DNA of 64,000 nt, taken from positions 29,909,001-29,973,000 of the forward strand of contig JAMPIT010000566.1 of the NCBI GenBank assembly GCA_026261815.1. Reading direction: 5' to 3'. The position numbers and the translations under genes were made by a program. The stretch is from Monarcha castaneiventris obscurior. Its lineage: Eukaryota > Chordata > Aves > Passeriformes > Monarchidae. The notes under the pieces were generated by a model. That model was given only the letters and a program-made list of their open reading frames with translations. It had not been told where the DNA came from and did not search any database. Shown one piece after another: positions 58,881-64,000 of this stretch (its first letter is position 1; each line of letters begins with the position of its first letter).

Positions 58881-61800
58881 GTGACCAAGGTGCTAGAAAA
58901 CTAGTTTTACCCCCTACATCCCTTCAGCCCTTTTTCTCAAAGTTCCAATAATTTAAATAATACCCTATTTTTTTTCTTTTTCTTTTTTTTTTTTTTTCCT
59001 GACATATCAGTACATTTTTGTCCTATTCCGCTCACTTTGAAGTTCTAGCACTTCTAGAAAATCAATTTCAGGAATTCATCTGACTTCCTTTCTACCAGGC
59101 CGAGACTATGCAGGATTTGAACCTGTACTGGCATGCTGCATGAGCTGGAGCCCTCCTAGAATGCTTGCTCTGTTCCCATACTACTATTCAAAAGGATGTT
59201 AGTGTCACTTGAAAAACCTATGTTCCCATATTGTAAGAGATGGTACTGCTATGTGTGTATCACAGGTCATATTGCATACAACACTTCCAGGGTTCTGCTC
59301 TGTTAGACTGAGAATGAAACTTAGAGGCATGGATCTAACACAGGAACGGCACTATACCCTAATGCTGGTTTCATTCTTGTGAAGGCTGCATTTGAGTATG
59401 GCAACATGATAGACCACTTTGTCTACTGCAGCCTGAGCTGGGACAGCCACTTCCATGATAATTTATTGATGTAGCTATGAAGGATATGCTTATTTCACAG
59501 CAACTCTTTTTTAATGACTAAATTATACTACTGTGGCAAAATAATTATGATTATTGTGAAAGACTTTTTTCTTTTTCAGTTTTTATGGCAGACACTCTTT
59601 GTCTTCTGAAGACCTCATTTCTCTAATGCCAGAGAGGTTTTTCTCCTTTTTCTCTAATTTTCCTGGTGCTTGACATTGTTTGGTAATCTCCCTTCCACAG
59701 CACTCTCATCTCCAACAGTTCAGGAGATCGGACATTACAAAAACCATGTCCTGAGAAACACATTGTGTATCACATGCCAAACTCCTGCAAATGTTTCAGG
59801 TTGTTCACATTTTAATCCGGTTGATGAAGTTAATCTGGAGGAGGGCCTGGACAGGGAGTGATGAAATGTTTGGATTCAATTTCAAGGCAAACCATCAAAT
59901 GACATCTCTTATGCCAGTAAAAGGAAACCAACCTGAGGAGCCTTCTGGTAAAGACTTCCTTCCTTTGGAGAATTTATAGAAAGAAAACAAAATAAACCTA
60001 GGTTTTTATTTAAAAATAACTTGTGGTTCTCTCACAGACACAACTAAAAACAGCCTCGACCAGGTAGGAAACACCTGATTTTTAATATCCTGTCTAATTT
60101 TAAATCTATCATTAAGGTATGTGGCTAGCAGAGTATAAAATCCACTTTAAACTCTCTGATAAACATTCAGAAGGGTTTATATAATTAGACATTACAGAAC
60201 TAAGATAACATGATGGTGCAAAAATCTTACAGCTATCAAAGCCAGCTAATAAGTTGCCCTTTGCTCTACCATTTAAACACATTCCGTTTGAGGCCATGTC
60301 ATTCCACACTGATTTAAGGAAGCTGGCAGAGGGGGCTAGCTGCACAGTACACTGTACTCAGACAGTTTGGGATGGGATTTTTCAAAACATTCATGGGTAA
60401 TTGATCCTCAGTTGCTTTTGACTAGAAGCTTTCCTTTTTCTTGGTCTGCAAGTCAGTATTGGACACCTAAATATGTAAGTTGCCTTCCGCTCCAGCTTTA
60501 GGGATTTTATCTAAATGAAAAAATCAAAATTCAATTCGGGGGGAAAAGAGAAACTCCTTAGCAGATAACATTAATAGGTAACATAATCCTTAAAACAGAA
60601 GGCAAAAACTAGATATGCAAAATTTATTCTGCCCTCAAAATGAATGGCGCTACACCTACTTTAACTGCCATGACAGCTCTCATTTGGATCAGCACTACCC
60701 ATAAATTGGCTTTCTAATAAAGAACTACAAAGCCAGAAAAAAATTGCAATCCTGTGCAGCAAGAGGGAGTGTTTGCATTTACATAGGTACGTGTTGTGCC
60801 CTGACTAGTAGCATAAACATTTTTTCTGGCTGAAAATTTTCATGCCTGGTCTGGGTTCCAAAAAAAGAGATGGAGATGGAAAGAAGAAACTTAAAGTAAC
60901 ATGAATTCTGGGAAAAGATTTTAGATCTATACCTAGGCAGCTTTCACTGAATATAATTGTACAAAAGATGACAAAATATATAATATGAAAAACAGAATTA
61001 AAACAACAAACAGAACCATGGAAGAGGTAAAATTTATATTCTTTGGTCATAATTTTCAAATATGAGTTGGTTATGCATTTGCCCTGTGAGTGGGCAAGTA
61101 AAGTTCCTATTGAACAACTTTTAGGACGGTGAGTCATACTGCAAACATATATAAAATATTTTATTTTCTTGCAACCAAGAAATAAATGCCCATAATCAGT
61201 ATTAGTAATTAAACTGGTTTATTTTTAAGTGGCATGTGTATGCCAATTAATGATAATAATTAATGTGCTGGTTTTTACTTCAGCACTGCCATAAAGTATC
61301 TGTTTGGCTATTCAGCTTTCATAAAGACTTCTGAATGTTTCCTTGCAATACAGGCTATTTCTTTTGGAAAGATAGCTAGTTACCGTGCTGGCTCTTAACC
61401 TGCAGTACCAGGAGCAGCCAAACTGGAGGCTGTGGTTTGTGAATCATACCTCTATCTTTGCCTCCAGCATCGCTGGAATAAGAATATGGAAAATCTCTTT
61501 CTCTCCGAACTAGAGGCGCCTGTTGAATCTAATGCAGTGTGTTGCCTTGATTTTCATGTCAATGAAATAGTCTTCCCTCTAGAAATGCATTCGTGTTCTG
61601 TGCATGTTTTGTGGGGTGATTAGGAATACTTTCCAGCTTCTCCTCCTGGAAGGTATTTATGAAAATGTTTCTCAAAACCAGTTGGATTTGAACATGTGAG
61701 ACAGGAGGAATGTCATTATGCCTTCTCAGGCCTCTGCTTCTGGTCTCTTCGAGTTGGAATTTCTGTTCTGTTGTAAACAATGGAAGTATCTCCTTTCCTC

Positions 61801-64000
61801 CTCCTTTCCGCCTGCCCTCCATCCCAGCCAGGCAGGAAATCGGGTTTGCTCCTCCTCTAGGGACGCTGTATGGCTTTGTGTGGCTTACGTATGGGATCTT
61901 CCTCTGATAACCAGCCAAGTCTTCTGTCGAGGTAAATCCTGTGCTCGCAGCACCCTCGTTATTGATCAGTGGGGCACACGGTGCCAGCAGCTGGTTGCAG
62001 GAAGTACTTTGGCCTGTGATCCTGTGTGGATAGGTAATATTTGAGTTAGCTGAGAACAAATAAAACTGACAGTTGGAAGTCACAAAAAGAAAACTTGTTT
62101 TTGCTAACTGGGTAACATTTGCAGGGATTTGGCTGTGTGATTGCCAGCTGCTATGGCTTGTGACTGAGGTCACCTTCTCTTTGTACATAAACATTAGTCA
62201 TTTACTAAAGAATGTGAAAAACAGGTGTTCAGTGTTCATTGGTCATCTGTTCTTTCAAAGGGATGCTGTAAGGTAGCACCTGACATAGAACAATTCCTTG
62301 TATGCCTGCTGTTATTAACATAAACACACTTGTACTGTTACTTAGGCAGTGCCATTGGTATGCATAGTACAGAAAAGATAAACAAAATGACAGATGCTTA
62401 AGCCAGGTGAAATTACAATTAAACTAATGACAGCCAAAAATAAAGGAAGTGTGGCAGGAAAATGTGAAAGAACATAGAAATCATTGCAAGCTACGCTCCA
62501 TAATTTTTGTTGTTGTTTTTTTTTAAAGAGGCAGTTCTGCATTTTATGGCCAGTATGGTAATTGAAGATTGAAGCTGCAAACTATTATCTATATGGATTT
62601 TGAAATGCAGGAGTGCTTTTCCCACATGATGAGACAAAATATTGAAGACTAAGAAATTTGCATGAAAAAAACCCGCAGTGATTTGTGGAAAAAGGGAATT
62701 AAGCTGTCCTCTGAAGTTGCACCCTCTGGAACAATTTTAAATTTAACCTTCCAATCAGCTTTTAAAGTTAACCTTCCTATAAGCTGTAAAATGCGGCAGG
62801 ACATAGCTGATGCTATGGCCCTGTCTACACTAAAATCTACACATTTAGGTTGACCTAACAGGAACAGATTTCATTAGATAATTTCAAACTTACGGGTAGA
62901 GAAGTCCAAAACTAAATTAAGAAAGCATTTAAATAAAATACATCTAAATAAAATGTATTAATATAAGGTATCCATTCTTCTACATTGGACTTCACATTTC
63001 TCTAAAATCACAGGGATTTTTACATGTAGCTGCTGTGGCAGAGCAAAGACTTACAAGAGGAAAGTCAGGCCTCCCTGCTTTCAATTCACGGACCCACTGA
63101 GAATGAGATTCACCATCCGGTGCTGCCCCGCATCGTGCAGCTCCTGCTCTCACCCCCGCAGTGGCGCTGCCCAGCTTTTGTTTCCCCACCTCAGCAGTGG
63201 GACACAAGGTAAAGGGAAGGGGGAGGGAATGTGTCGGCAGGGGGTGTTGCCTTTCTGCAGGGTGCGTGTAAGAGGCTCTAGCCAGAGGGTGCTTTATTCA
63301 GTGTGGCATCACTGGAGCAGGAGCTGATCCTGCTCCCTTGGGTTAGGATTTAGCAGCTGTGACAAGGAGGGAGTGGTTCAAGTCATATCTTAACATGATG
63401 TGAGACATGGACGTTTCACGTATGTTGAATGTACCCTAACAGAGGACTGTCCTGTCTCATGATAATTCCAATGGGATGATGTGATTTATGGCACCATTGA
63501 AAAACACAGTATAGCTCTAAACCAAAGACACTGGACTTTTATTTTCCCATGCAATAGGGGGATGCTAAAAATGAGAATGAAGAAACTGTGGTTGCTAATT
63601 ATTCTAATTATGTTCTAGTATTTACGAATGGCAGGAGCCTGTTCTGTTGAAGGAGCTTGAAAAGTCAAGAAAGACATGTATAAAGAAAGAGTGATATGGT
63701 ATTAGCCAGTGTTACACACAGTCATCACAGTGTCAGTGTAACCACAGTCTGACTTCATGCAGGTATTATCAAATTGTGTTTTAAAGAGTAGTGGGGTTGC
63801 TTTGAAGATGTTACTGAAGCACTCCTCCACTTCAAGACAAGTTACACTGGGATGATACACACTCAGAAAAACCAATGATCCCAACGCAAAGTAATTTCAA
63901 CTTTCATTCAGGTATGGTGTTCACAACTACATTTTTTAAATGTAGGAGACAGACAACTACCAAAGAGTGGCAAATTTTTAAAAAGTTAAGTTCTTCCAAA
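58881..64000. other. Intergenic, no gene recognised
   Basis: A T-rich run lies at 58968-58998. A 211-codon open frame on the - strand at 61559-62194 is the only notable frame and has no recognised domain. AT-rich sequence at about 61230-61640 resembles conserved noncoding DNA in style. No WWC3 exon or RNA gene was found. Confidence 0.6.

Overview
This is a vertebrate nuclear window, almost certainly from a bird and probably a passerine. The gene content is split into exons with GT/AG introns. The interspersed repeats are CR1 LINE fragments on both strands, truncated at the 5' end and carrying the bird-type ATTCTATG tail. One element (35744-35885) is a tRNA-Ile-like head joined to a CR1-like tail, the architecture I recall for a zebra finch SINE family. 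There is no prokaryotic gene, operon, CRISPR array or intact provirus.

Layout. 1-24930 is the 3' part of SHROOM2 on the + strand. It comprises an intron from the left edge to 7036, five coding exons (7037-7750, 11447-11998, 12871-13051, 17666-17938, 22094-22360) that splice in frame into 661 residues ending in a TAA stop, and a 3'UTR of about 2.5 kb ending near a poly(A) signal at 24907. The last four exons carry the ASD2 domain, which binds ROCK. The PDZ domain and ASD1 must lie left of the window. 24931-44540 is intergenic, with two CR1 copies, the SINE and low-complexity tracts. 44590-45234 is an intact single-exon claudin coding region (214 aa) best matching claudin-34. It is preceded by a good splice acceptor, which implies an upstream noncoding exon. 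45235-64000 has no gene I can support. It holds four more CR1 pieces, an exact 52-bp tandem duplication, and a very CpG-rich block (57838-58575) with a 27-bp minisatellite.

The order SHROOM2 then CLDN34, both on the same strand, matches the human Xp22 order SHROOM2-CLDN34-WWC3. WWC3 would be expected to the right, but no WW-domain exon is visible. The genes do not form a pathway, though both products act at epithelial cell junctions: SHROOM2 at the actomyosin and ROCK interface, the claudin in the tight-junction strand.

I found no evidence of a wholly new biological system. The items most worth a second look are the orphan CpG block with its minisatellite, the overlapping upstream ORF in the claudin leader, the tRNA-like SINE, and a 211-codon open frame on the - strand near 62 kb.
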